Positions 45,796 to 57,040 of a DNA stretch of 64,000 nt are shown here, piece by piece. Source of the DNA: Hydrotaea diabolus (lineage: Eukaryota > Arthropoda > Insecta > Diptera > Muscidae); the NCBI GenBank assembly GCA_963513945.1, contig OY740716.1, forward strand, positions 123,928,492 to 123,992,491. The letters are read 5' to 3'. Below the pieces are notes generated by a model. The model was not told the origin of the DNA. It was given only the letters and a program-made list of their open reading frames with translations, and made no database searches. Numbering within the stretch: position 1 is the stretch's first letter; every line of letters begins with the position of its first letter. The translations under genes were made by a program, and so were the position numbers.

Positions 45796-46600
45796 AAATA
45801 AACTTTGTTTTAAAAGTTTTTAAAACAATGATTTGTTGTTTTTTTCGACTTCTTGTGTAAATATTGATAAAATTATGAATTCAAGCTCGAGGTTGGTATA
45901 TTTTGTATATTTATTTCTTATTTCGACATGTCGATATTAATCGAAAACCATCATCAGTAATCGAGCTAACAATAAATATAACTCACAGGTCGTGGGAAGG
46001 GGAAATCAATTCTCAAAAGGCCCCGCAACCCCCATTAATTTTTCACTCCCAACATTTTTTCTAAACATACCCAAGGGGGCTCCTATACAAAAAAATCCAA
46101 TTTTTATAAAAATTAATCCCACCGCTTTAACTGCCCCAAAAATGCCCTAAGAGGAGTCAAATGTATGACCTACTTCCAATATTTTTGCTATTCCAACAGT
46201 TTTTTAGAACATACCAACCATCTATCTTCAACTGTTAAGGGGATCTCCATACAAATTTTTGTCAAGCATGCCCTCTATCGCTAACCAATAAGGAGAGTCC
46301 AATGCAAACTGCACATAAATGACCAAACAGAACAAAATTCACTACAAAATACTTTTTCCGTTCTTATTGAAGATAATTTAGTTTCATTTTTATTAAACGT
46401 AAAAATACATGTATTTATAATGCGAAAATTTGTATAGCTGGAAAATGTTAGTCAAATTAATATATTCGGCGACGGCCTAAAGCAATAAAAAATTTTCATC
46501 ATCGTTACGGCGCAACATTAAGCAGAAATAAAAGTTACAAAGAAAACTTGGTTTTTATTCCAAAGTACTCGTATTGCATTATTTTTTTTAAAAAAGTAAC
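45796..46600. other. AT-rich intergenic
   Basis: TTTCGACATGTCGATATTAA followed by CCATCATCAGTAATCGAG near 45925-45965 resembles phrases I associate with Penelope-like element termini. That is a weak impression. Nothing else recognised. Confidence 0.25.
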
Positions 46601-46610
46601 TCTTGATTGA

Positions 46611-48296
46611 TCACCCGATACACTCCGATAAGTGTTTGAGTTTTTCACAGTTGTTCGCACTAGCAACATCCACAGTCATTATTATTACCTTATATCCATT
46701 ATGTTTTAGTAACGCTGCTCTATGCAGGACCTCACTTATACAAAAAAATGTGGACTTGTTTTTTTTTTCAATAGACAAAGCACTTAGATGGCACAATACC
46801 TTGTTGTTTAATAAAATAATAAATATGTCATTTTGTCATCAAGTTGATGACTTTTAAGAAAACTGATATCTGGGAAATAGGTCTGAAATTGCTATACAAC
46901 GACAAATCTTTCAAGTTTTGGGTATAGGTAACATTTTTATGATTCTCTATTTTTTTGATGATATTTTTGCAAAAAAAAAACATTTGGCTGTCAGCAGTGC
47001 ACCTTTTGATACGTTTGATAGTGCCATAATAATGTCATATATGACTCCGTCGTCTCCAGACCTCACTAAGTTCCTCAAAGTTGAAGCCAGTCAAGATTTC
47101 ATCTCGAAGTGGGGGACAAGTTACCGTTGCAGTGTTTGTTGACACTTGACTTTAAAGAAAATACAGAAATATTGAATAGTTCTCATGATTCAATGGATTT
47201 CTCATGCTACTCGTATGATTTGATAATGATGTGACACTTTTGACAAAGCGCAAAGCCTCTCTTCTTCCAGCATTCTTGTTCAAATCGGCTAATTTCCCCT
47301 GTAGCTATCGTATAGGCATTGCATCTGCCTTCATCCAAAGCCTCTTCTTGCATCGGGATACTTCATGCACCTCTTGTTCCCTCTGCAACCTTTCTCTGTG
47401 TGTCCAATCCTGTCGCATTTGATATATTGCCTCAAAATTGGATAAGCAAAAAAAATTTGGTACGTGTGTAGTTTATCCTAACATAAGGTGGCAAATTCCC
47501 TCCATAAAATCCAACCTTACCAGACCAAGTTAGAATAAAATTATTCTTGTCTTTATAATCTCTTCTGTTAAATCTTAGCGCCGAAGCTACCATGTTTTTC
47601 TATTCTCGTTTTTCAAATTTCTTCAAATGTCTTCAATAATATCTTACTCTGATATGGCAGTTGGGATATCTCTTACCACGCCATTGGTCTCCACAAAGGT
47701 TTTTGGTATGAAAGCTCTAAAATTTCATTCCGCCATCTTATTTAGCACATATTTGTTTACCGATTTGTCATCAAAGAACTTTTCTTTGTAGAGAGTACGA
47801 CCAACATCTTTTATTTCATCAATACCGTGTTTTTCATCCAAGCACTCTTTTTATACTTCTGAAAAGATACAGCCCATTCCTTATTCTAGTGGCATTCATC
47901 ACCTCAGCCTTCGCAGCATCCAGTACTACCGCAAAAATTCCAGTATGCTCATCTGCATATAAAACTGGCGCCTCCGATACGTCCGTCTTCCTGCGTTTAC
48001 TTCCCGCTCACGACGATTTCCATTGTCTGTATACTTATCCACCTCCACTCCATCAGCCTCATCATACGTCTAGACTTACTTGCACCGAAACCATCAGCTG
48101 CAGCTTCAGTAATTACAACACAATCCGCACCATCCAAAGCTGCAACATCATCAGCATCACCACCAACCAGAACAAAATCCAAGAATGTTGAGTTCTTACT
48201 CGTCGTCGTAATTTTCCCTCCACATCTGATATGTGCCACAATGAGAGATTTGCCCACCGCGGCTCCATCTTTTTCCTTGTGCCAGCAGTTTGGCAC
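46611..48296 (-). pseudogene. I/R1-like non-LTR retrotransposon relic: ORF1 (gag-like) joined to RT
   Basis: Minus strand, N to C. 48296-47990 is an open, unremarkable N-terminal part. At about 47570-47360, WSGKVGFYGGNLPPYVRINY then CDRIGHTEKGCRGNKRCMKY is a gag-like zinc knuckle (C-x-x-x-GH-x4-C spacing). At 47110-47020, LVRSGDDGVIYDIIMALSNV matches the RT block (SSPG.DGI.Y..I). At 46780-46620, KSTFFCISEVLHRAALLKHN then GYKVIIMTVDVASANNCEKL matches the conserved F/VDLASA RT core. The endonuclease domain normally between ORF1 and RT is missing, so this is a deletion derivative. Numerous stops. Confidence 0.55.
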
Positions 48297-48718
48297 AGTT
48301 TAACTATGCCAAGTCTTAGAGAAACTTAGAGAAAAAGGCCTCCTTGTCAATTTTATGTGTTTAAAACGGCAAAGAAAAAAGAATATTCTCCAAGGAATAT
48401 TTTTGTACGTTAATGTTGTTTGAAAGTGAAAAGATACAATCTCAAGTGAACAACGTCGAATGTGTTTCGCCACATGCAACAAAATTTATTGTTCTGATGA
48501 TTGGGTTTTCAAGGAAAATTTGACATTTGTAAAGACAAAAAAATAATAACAAATGTTGTGAAGTCGTTTTCGAGAGTATTACAATGAATACAAATTTATT
48601 TGAAAATTAATAAAGGCTGTTTCACGAAAAATTTCCGTGTAGAGATAAATGTAAACTCCCAAGCGAAAATTTCAATGGGGTCAATACTAGGCATTAAAGA
48701 ATACAAAGATGTAAATAA
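48297..48718. other. AT-rich intergenic, nothing recognised
   Basis: Only short non-conserved frames. Confidence 0.35.
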
Positions 48719-49530
48719 AGGGTCGTCCAACCAAAACGCACGATGTTAATTATCAGTCACACTTTAACGTCATGTTTCTTGCCCAACTTAATTTGACATT
48801 TCTTAGTTTTAGTGTTTGACAAATTCAATAATGGAGAGCTACACAATTGAGCAGCCCGATTAGATTCTTGAAGCCTTCTTCCTTTGGGGATGTGTAAAAA
48901 AAGTGTACGTCAATAATGATAGAAAAATTCAAGAGCTTAATGATGAGATAATTTGGATTCGACATTGAACCTCCATAATGTCTCAGAGACATCGAAAATA
49001 TTGCTCATCGGACAGAGGTATGCTTTCGCCACCAAAGCCAGGGTGAGCATTTTCGCGATACTTTCCACATAATTATCATAGATCCTTCTATCATAATAAA
49101 AAATATTAGGATAATTCTATGATTCATGTTTCTTGCCCAACTTAATTTGACATTTCTTAGTTTTAGTGTTTGACAAATTCAATAATGGAGAGCTACACAA
49201 TTGAGCAGCCCGATTAGATTCTTGAAGCCTTCTTCCTTTGGGGATGTGTAAAAAAAGTGTACGTCAATAATGATAGAAAAATTCAAGAGCTTAATGATGA
49301 GATAATTTGGATTCGACATTGAACCTCCATAATGTCTCAGAGACATTGAAAATATTGCTCATCGGACAGAGGTATGCTTTCGCCACCAAAGCCAGGGTGA
49401 GCATTTTCGCGATACTTTCCACATAATTATCATAGATCCTTCTATCATAATAAAAAATATTAGGATAATTCTATGAAAACTTTTTGTTTTATTTACAATT
49501 TACATCGTACGCTTTAGGTGGACCACCCTC
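48719..49530 (+). mobile_element. DD41D deletion derivative with an internal 354-bp tandem duplication
   Basis: The left end AGGGTCGTCCAACCAAAACG and the complement of the right end (AGGGTGGTCCACCTAAAGCG) form terminal inverted repeats of about 26 bp. The interior encodes MESYTIEQ (protein start) fused to FFLWGCVKKVYVNNDRKIQE (just after the third Asp), so the whole catalytic region is gone. The fused block is present twice in tandem (see the repeat entry). MITE-like. Confidence 0.75.
48771..49478. repeat. 354-bp tandem duplication, nearly identical
   Basis: 48771-49124 and 49125-49478 differ at about one internal base (GACATCG versus GACATTG) before diverging after TTCTATGA. Each begins CATGTTTCTTGCCCAACTTA and includes the 'ATGGAGAGCTACACAATTGA' start region. 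Confidence 0.9.
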
Positions 49531-50041
49531 AATATAATACAAATATACATTACATTTGCAAAGGACAATCCAATATTCCATTGTTCACAATGAAGAATTA
49601 ACTGCATGAGCGATCCGCTCGATTCCAAATTGATGGCGAAAATATCTCGATTATGTCAAGTGTCCTGTTGCCATAAATTAAGGCAAAAAAAACTAGGAAG
49701 CTATTGTAAAAAATAACAAAGACGACAGCAAGTATCATTGTTTGAAGTTCTTTTGTTTTGTCATATTATGTTCCGTTCATTGTTGTAACGCTAACATTTA
49801 TCCCCAATGTCTGTTATATTAATATTCACAAAAGCATAACAGCTAACACCCATGAAAACAATGACATGATTGTGTGCCATTCCGACGGCAAAAAGTTTGC
49901 CTTATCAACTAGACGACAAAACGTGACTCACTTTCTGTAGTATGTATAAAAGAAATAGTGCAATTGAACCCTCACCAGTTTGCAGTAGACTATGCGATTT
50001 CGAAATTTAGACAGATTTACATATTTAGCAATACATATGTA
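49531..50041. other. AT-rich intergenic, nothing recognised
   Basis: No gene. It ends in the TA target at 50040-50041. Confidence 0.35.
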
Positions 50042-50962
50042 AAGGGTGTTTTTTATTGGGGTATAGAACTTTAAGTTGGCATCACTTTTTTAACTGGCGG
50101 CCATTTTGTCAGCTCTCAAGTGATTAATATTCAGTTTGGTTTGCCATTTCATCATGAACAGGTTGACAAAAGAACAACGCTTGCAAAATGGGCCGAAAAT
50201 GAGATTCATCTCGATGCTGATTTTCATCACAAAATTTTGTTCAGTGATGAGGCTGATTTTTGGTTGAATGGCTACGTCAACAAGCAAAATTGCCGCATTT
50301 GGAGTGAAGAGAATCCACATGAGACCCTTGAGACGCCATTACATTCACAAAAACTGACTGTTTGGTGTGCTCTATGGGCTGGTGGAGTCATTGGGCCATA
50401 CTTCTTCCGAAATAATGCTGGAGAGTCAGTTACCGTTAATGGAGACCGGTATAGAGCCATGATAACCGACTATTTTGTTCCCGAATTGGATGGCATGAAT
50501 GTGGATGAGTTGTGGTTCCAACAAGACGGCGCTACATGCCACACAGCGCACGTCACAATCGAATTATTGAAGGAAACATTCGATGAGCGCATAATTTCGC
50601 TGAATGGACCTGTCAATTGGCCACCAAGATCGTGTGATTTGACACCATTGGATTATTTTCTTTGGGGATATGTGAAGTCGCTCGTCTACGCCAACAAACC
50701 AGAAACGTTAGGGGACTTGGAAGCCAACATTCGTGGCGTTATTGCCAACATACGGCCCCATATGCTCGAAAAAGTGGTTGAAAATTGGACCTGTAGAATT
50801 GGCTTTATTCGAGCCAGCCGCGGCGGCCACATGCCCGAAATCATATTTAAACATTAATGGCATAAAATTATCCTTCCAATAAAGCCAAATTGATGGCATT
50901 AAAACGATTTTCTTGTGTTTTATTTCAATTCGAAGTTCTATACCTCAATAAAAAACACCCTT
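50042..50962 (+). mobile_element. DD41D element with intact ends and catalytic domain, N-terminal half deleted
   Basis: TA at 50040-50041 and 50963-50964 flanks 'AAGGGTGTTTTTTATTGGGG' (left) and the complement of CCTCAATAAAAAACACCCTT (right). The terminal repeat is about 28 bp with one mismatch. The 921-bp length is about 400 bp short of a complete element. Confidence 0.9.
50120..50857 (+). pseudogene. DD41D transposase, catalytic domain intact, start out of frame
   Basis: A long open frame carries all three catalytic blocks: KILFSDEADFWLNGYVNKQN (Asp 1), WFQQDGATCHTA (Asp 2) and WPPRSCDLTPLDYFLWGY (Asp 3). Exactly 41 residues lie between the last two Asp. The C-terminus ENWTCRIGF..ASRGGHMPEI is complete. 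The frame has no early ATG. The element's own start, ATGAACAGGTTGACAAAAG at 50154 (MNRLTKEQRLQ), is in another frame and runs 11 codons before the junction near 50187. An internal deletion therefore removed the helix-turn-helix half and shifted the frame. It is the youngest-looking DD41D copy in the window. Unlikely to make full transposase. Confidence 0.85.
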
Positions 50963-50964
50963 TA

Positions 50965-51900
50965 TATAAATAGACTTGCAGCCATCAGAATATTTGATCG
51001 CATTGTATTATTATAAATGTATGTATGTATGCCGCACTTATTCACCGACTACATAAGTCTCCCTTATTGTGTCTGATAATGATATTAGGGGAAAAAGTGA
51101 CAACGTTATACCATTTGTCCTTAATTTTTGTGTGCTCGTGGAGTTTTATTACTATCTACATAAACACAAGTACATATATATATATATATATATATACAAA
51201 TAATATACAAACAACAATGCAAACGAATCATCCCCATTTTCAGCGTGACATCATCTTAAACAAAATCATTGTATGTATTTCCGGGAATATAGTTTCTAAC
51301 CAAACAAGTAGAAACGTCGTCAAGTTCGGCCAGGCCAAATTTGTATACCTTTTGCAGTCTACACGCTACTAAAGTGGTAAAAGGTCAATTTTTGGGTCCT
51401 ACGGGCCAAGCGTCCGTCTCCTATCTCAGCCAAAACATTAATATGACCATATACTTGGATTGGGAGCAAAATTTTCTTTAATTTTAGTACCCATATGTTC
51501 ATATTGACTATAAATTGTCCGTTTTGACCATGCGGGACGTTTTTGGGATACATGGGCAAACCAGTCCATTAACTATGCCATTTTTTGAGGTATTTAGTGC
51601 GTTTTAATTAAAAGTACCCATTTACCCCATTGTCCGTCCACAACAAATTGTGATTTGTTAAGCAAATACTCAACAAACTGTTCTTTTACCGAGGTTCTTT
51701 TATCCCAAAAAAAGGGAAACATTTTTCCCATTCGGCGGAGGATATAAAAACGGATTTAAATGAGAAGTACGAGCAAGGCATAAGTCTTGGTTTACCATTA
51801 TTTCTTCTTCTTATATTCAGGCATAGTTCATCAAACTTCATAAGGGATTTAATGAAAAAATCCTCTACCAGTACAGACTGTAAAAGAGTACTACGGTAAT
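50965..51900. other. AT-rich intergenic with a (TA)n microsatellite
   Basis: (TA)n at about 51174-51196. No recognised gene. BEL-type sequence may begin before 51950. Confidence 0.4.
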
Positions 51901-51949
51901 ATTTCGTAGTACCATTGGTTCAAACATCTATGTTTATTTGAGATACAAG

Positions 51950-53080
51950 TTGCCAACGTGATAGCTGCATTTGACTAGCTTCGCTATCTACTTGAAGATG
52001 GCCCGGTGTTAGTGCTTGGAGGTTGGACTACATATATTTCCACAACTAAGATTTCCTGTTCATACTATGTTAATAAAGCTGATAATACACCCCAAATCAA
52101 ATGGTTTTTTCTGACATCACTGCTGCTTCCCACAATATCCAAAGTGTAGAGCTCTGGCTAAAATGAAATCGTGTTTCTGTTGGATTCTTCAGATAAAATA
52201 GATCATGCAGTTTATTACTAGCTCCAACGAAAATGGTTCCATTGTCGCAGTAGATATTTTGACAGCATATTCTTCGGCTAATGTACCGCTCTAGGCAATA
52301 GTTGATAAATCGCTTTCTTTGGTGGCAAATAACAAAATACAGCTACTCGTATGTATTATTTGTTGGTCTCTTTTCTACGACCTTGAAGTGAATCCATAAT
52401 TGGCCACAGTAATCGACAGCCGTGTTGATGAATGGTCCTGCTGGGGTGACTATGGCTTGCCAAAGATTTCCCATGATTTGAGGGCGAGCCTCAAATCATG
52501 CAACGTATGTACTTTTGTCCGATTGTCCTCGCTGTAATTCTACCCTTTACTGGCCAGAGCTTCTAACGCATTATTCCTACAAGAGCCTGTGTACCGCAGT
52601 GTATTATTCCATGATATCACGAATTCGGAATCGGGCCACAGAAAGATTGGTAGATACTTAATCTGCATGTCGATTTGATAACTCTGCTGCACATAGCTCT
52701 AATCTTGCCAAAGTTTTCAGTTGAGTGGTGCTACTCTTGATTTTGCGGATAATAGGAGTGTTATGATCCTATCATCTACATATGTAACTCGTAAGAAGGC
52801 AGCAGAACCAACTTCTTCTCGAAAGCATCCGCAAAAATATGTAGCTGAGTGGTCAACCCCACCTGAACCCGCCAGAACAATGTCGATAAATTCTCAGGGA
52901 AGTTGTAAATTTAAACATTTTAATTTAAACTGCCATAAATGTTTAATGAAGATCTTCGCCTTTACAACATCTGTTGCTAACAATATATGTAGGTCAAAAA
53001 GCTTCGCCAAGGCGAAGCCTACTATCTTTTTCTATATCACCTTGACTGGTTCAACATGTGCCTTAATGCAAAGATTGTCA
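51950..53080 (-). pseudogene. BEL/Pao pol relic (integrase region)
   Basis: Minus strand, N to C. AGTQALVGIMR.KLWPVKGRI then ARTIGQKYIRC is the integrase zinc-finger (HHCC) end, near 52590-52500. 'QIMGNLWQAIVTPAGPFINT' with AVDYCGQLWIHFKVVEKRPT opens the catalytic core (Asp 1), near 52490-52390. RRICCQNIYCDNGTIFVGAS with NKLHDLF holds the second Asp, near 52285-52210. LWEAAVMSEKTI is near the Glu region, about 52130-52090, and LTPGHL follows near 52010. Frames break often. This is a different fragment of the superfamily from the 17.6-18.8 kb element, which lacks exactly this part. Confidence 0.7.
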
Positions 53081-54009
53081 TTCTAAGGTAATAAAGTTTA
53101 AGTTTTTCGCTGCTGCTTAAGTCAAGTCTCACTTGACGATCGTCTTGTGGAATAATGTGAAGCAACTAGGGATGGTACGCACTTTATTTTCGACAAGCGA
53201 AACCTTGCCTTTTTAATATGTGGATAAGCTGCCGTTGTGACTCAATAGATGTGGACAAACTGTAGAAATTATCATTAGGTATCTGGGCTCCTAATTTATA
53301 ACACAGGGGAACAAGGTATTTGTTGTTTAAGAACTGAAAGATGTTTTTAAGGAAATTTGGAACGCTGAATCCAAATCTGCACTTGGTTTTTTTTCTATCA
53401 GCTCGTCTTTTCGCGATATACCGTTACGTCAAAAATTAAGACACTTCCATTACAAATATTTAAATAACTTGAAAATGGGTTCACCATATTCAGTTAAACA
53501 AAGTTAAAACTCGTCATAAAATTATTTTTAATCCGTGCCTACATTGTTTTTAATTTGGGCCAGTAGTTTCAAATATATCGTTGAAGTTTGAAAAAAAAAC
53601 AACAATTTTTAAAAAAAAAATTGTTCTTTAAAATTTCAAAAAAAATAATAGGTCAAAAATCACACTGTTGATCTAAAAGCATTTAGTTTAATATATTTGG
53701 AATTAAATGAGCTTTAGTTCATTGAAATCAGTGAACAACTTTTGGTTTTGTCAAAAATTTACTGAGAAAACCGCGATTTCCATACAGAAAAAACATTTAT
53801 GAATATCTGTGTTTTTGCTGATGTTCTATTTTTTTAATAAGTGTGTTATTGTAATTGTTTTTGGGTCACTGTTTTCAGATATTTCATAAGTCAGATTTAT
53901 TTTATCAGCTATGCTTTTCAATTTATTAATAAAAGACGTTTTTAAAGAAAAATAAGAAAGTTTAATACAAAAATATTAAAATTTAATTACAACTCATCGA
54001 AAATTTTTT
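53081..54009. other. AT-rich intergenic, nothing recognised
   Basis: Very A/T-rich; no motif or long repeat found. Confidence 0.35.
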
Positions 54010-54500
54010 TATAACATTTTCTTAAATAACTGATTGATTTTTAATGCTCCAGCAATAGTTCGCTATAGTACGAATATCTTCACGGAAACGTTTACCTTGT
54101 TCATTACTGAAGTCTCCAAGATTTTCGGGGAAACAAATTACTATGTAGATAGTGCACCTTAATGCTCATATTACAACCAAGCTTTTCGAAATGTGACAAC
54201 ATGTCATCCACGTGGTCCGAGTAGTTCTCATCCGTTTTGTTTCCCACGAAATTGTTTACTATCAACACAAATTCATTCCAAGCATTTCTTTCAATATATG
54301 TCGTGAAACGACTAAAGTTTTCATCATTGATTAACCTTTTGATTTGAGGGCCATCAAAAATGCCAGCTTTCAGTTTCTCACAACTCAAATTTTGGAAGTT
54401 TCTACTGATATATCTAAAACAACCACCGTCCTTGTTAAGAGCTTTGACAAATTGTTTCATAAGCCCTAGCGTGATATGGAGAGGTGGCAGTATTATGCGA
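54010..54500 (-). pseudogene. second copy of the long-TIR transposase family (C-terminal half)
   Basis: Minus strand: ILPPLHITLGLMKQFVKALN, KDGGCFRYISRNF, KLKAGIFDGPQIKRLINDEN, ERNAWNEFVLIVNNFVGNKT and LGCNMSIKVHYLHSNLF. A frame change then leads to NEQGKRFREDI (candidate Glu block) and IANYCWSIK. Block order matches the relic at 15737-16910 (ILLPSLHMKLGI, KIRKG/INGPDIRKLI, LHLMHFHLDTF, SDEQGERFHQ). There is no intron at the KAG/IFDG position. About 120 codons are open. The upstream part with the two Asp residues is missing and no terminal repeats were found. Confidence 0.65.
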
Positions 54501-56189
54501 TTTCACAAGTTCATCAACTACTTATAATGACCATTTTTTATTGTAAACCAAATTAAAAGCATTTAGGCAAAACTGGCAAGTAATTTTGAAAACATTGACT
54601 AGCTACAATCATACAGATTACAGAAACACAAATAATAGAATTAAAGTTTTATAAACTTCCATTTAAAACTCTCATTGAATTTGGACATTGAACAAAATGT
54701 TTACATATAAGACACAAACGTACAAAACTGCATTTTTTCCAAACAAAACATTTTATTTTAAATATAAAAATAGTTAAATTTGTTCATACCTTTGTTAAAA
54801 TAAATTCAGCAAAAAAATATTTTAAAAACTTTGTTCTTATTTTTTCACAACAACTTTAATTGAGGTACTGGGCTATTAATAGAAAAAAAAACAGAAATTA
54901 AGCAAACCTGAAACAGAAGTTAAATAAATAAAAAATGTATCGTTATGCACTTTGGACACTTGTCAACTTATCAAACAAAATATTTAGTTTCGAAATAATA
55001 AAGAAAATACTTTCTTCCGGCTAGGTGGAGAGTTTGGACCACGTGCATCGGTGGTGGTATTTAATTTTTAAGCATTTGATTAAAAGGCATTAACACAGCC
55101 ACGGTGGGTGAAACAGTTTGAGACGCCAGTTGGAATTAATAACACAAATGCGTCAACTACAAGAAGAAAACAACTTATTCTGCACTACATGGGCGCGATA
55201 ACCTATGATGTTTGGATACTGCATTAAGGTACGATGGCATATCAATAATTCCGTGACTTTTGAATAAAAGTTTTTTTTACAAAAAAAAAAAAACATAATC
55301 TCCTTTTAGCGTAATACACATCGGCAAACATTTCTTCAATTTTTGTATCCCTTTCAAAAAGTTGGATTTTTCGAGATCCATACAATACGCATTAGTTTAA
55401 TCAATTATTTCATCATTAGAACTGAATCTCTTTCCACCGAGCCATTTCTTTAGGTTTGGAAATAGGAAATAGTTATTCTAGATTGATAGCAAAAACACAA
55501 TAAGGCATTTACTTACAAAAAGCAGCAATTTGGTCTATATACAAAGAAAAAGTCTAACAGTACTTGACTCTAACGAAAAGTTTGTAAAAATAATGTGTTG
55601 TACCCGTTTTGGTTCTTAGCCTCGATAGGCATTAAGAATAGTGACAAAAATAAGAGTTCTAAACTGACAACAATTTTGAGAACTTTTAAAAGTGCTGCTC
55701 TGTCTTTATAAGTATTGCTCTGCGTCGGAAATATACATAATTAAAAAAACTGTCTGTTGCTTCTAAAGCATATTTGCAAATTAACCCATTAGGTAGAAAA
55801 ACACTAACGTTTGTAAACAAATGGCTTACGTTTTGCTCCCACTCTAATACTCTTAGGCATTGAGACTTCATCAAATCATAACAATCAGTTTTTTCAACGA
55901 CTTTGTACCATCCAATGATCTCATGAATTAATTAAGTCATTACAATAACACATTACAATGTTCATTACAATAACTTAATATATAGTATCGATAGTGTTCA
56001 CAAAAACTATCGAATGGGACGACTATCGATAGTTTAACAGTTCTATGCCAATGCCCTCAGCTGATTGCAAAACAGGTTTGCCAGAGTTCCTGGCGTTTTC
56101 TCCATTGAGCTGTGAAAAGCCTACTTTCTTCGTTTAATCGTCGTAAGAGATAAGTTGTGTGTTCAGAAGAAATTATTTTTAGATGGAAA
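54501..56189. other. AT-rich intergenic, nothing recognised
   Basis: Short frames only. ATCGATAGT and its complement ACTATCGAT recur at about 55985-56035. Confidence 0.35.
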
Positions 56190-57040
56190 GACCCGCTTCC
56201 CTTATGAAAGCTGTGATCATCTGCCTCCTTCGCTCAGTAATCAACCCTCTTATTAAACTGAATACCAACGTGTTCCGGAATCCACACAATGTGTTCCTGC
56301 TGAATACTGGAGACCTCCAAAATATTCATAAAATTAGCCACGATACAATTCATACTTCTAACCTGATGACAAAAAGATGACACGCATTTAAACTATTAGA
56401 GTAGATTACTAAATTCTCTACTCCGACGCAACAGCAACCGCCTTTTTCAAAGCGACTAGCTCACCCGTAGCTGAAGACAGCTGTTTCGAGGATTGAGAAA
56501 GACAAAATCTACTCGTCCGAAGGTTAAGAACGAAAAAACCCGTACGGAAAGTCTTACAGATGCATTAGTCGCATATATAGGTACAGTGAAATGTCTTTGC
56601 CTATAAGATTCAACAGACTCTGCATAACATTTCCTATAGACCGTAGGCGAAACTTCGGACTTGTTCTTAAACGGGGACTCAACCAATACCAAAAGTTCTT
56701 CTGATAGCTTGTATGGAGCAATAAAGGATACATCCTTCAAAATATACCAAAATCTCGAAAGAACATGCGTGTAACTGCAGTCGAGAAAATAACTGGCCCT
56801 GATCTCTTCTATAAAAGAGGGTCTGAAGTCGCCATCTTGAGGAGTTCCTTTGCAGCAAGATATAACGATCATAATTTAGGTGGCATCTCAATGCGATCGG
56901 AGTCGGAGTCTCATTCTGGCGGGTCATTCACATTCTTTGGTGCATGTCCAGTAACGGACCTGGCATATTCAAGCTTTCCCCTGACAAAACTCCTCCTATA
57001 TAGAATCTCAAACTTATCTCTGGCTTCTTTACTTTAATGC
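56190..57040 (-). pseudogene. non-LTR retrotransposon relic: RT C-terminus and RNase H
   Basis: Minus strand, N to C. YRRSFVRGKLEYARSVTGHA (about 56980-56920) is the Y..LVRS.L.Y....Y block after the RT core. SLYLAAKELL.K.A.SDPLL follows. YATNASVRLSVRVFSFL (about 56580) suits the IYTDAS start of an RNase H. ATGELVALKKAVAVA is the E..AL..A helix. HIVWIPEHVGIQFNKRVDY (about 56300-56240) is the W.P.H.G....E.VD RNase H block, with AKEADDHS after it. Frames change several times. RNase H after RT points to the I/R1/Loa group. Confidence 0.5.

Noticed and set aside
47889..48296. Two overlapping ~100-codon frames on opposite strands
   Set aside because: The plus-strand one is a shadow; the minus-strand one is best read as the N-terminal part of the I-like ORF1 relic.
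48771..49478. CRISPR-like or satellite array
   Set aside because: There are only two long units and they are the body of a DD41D derivative.
50120..50857. A functional, possibly domesticated transposase gene
   Set aside because: The frame has no early ATG, the element start codon is out of frame, and TA-flanked inverted repeats show an ordinary mobile copy.
51025..51372. 115-codon frame around the TA microsatellite
   Set aside because: Low-complexity Tyr/Ile run encoded by TA repeats; not a gene.
52721..53086. 121-codon plus-strand frame
   Set aside because: Antisense to the BEL/Pao integrase-region relic.
56456..56927. 138- and 82-codon minus-strand frames as one host gene
   Set aside because: They are pieces of different frames of an RT/RNase H relic; neither is continuous with the RNase H motif at 56300.
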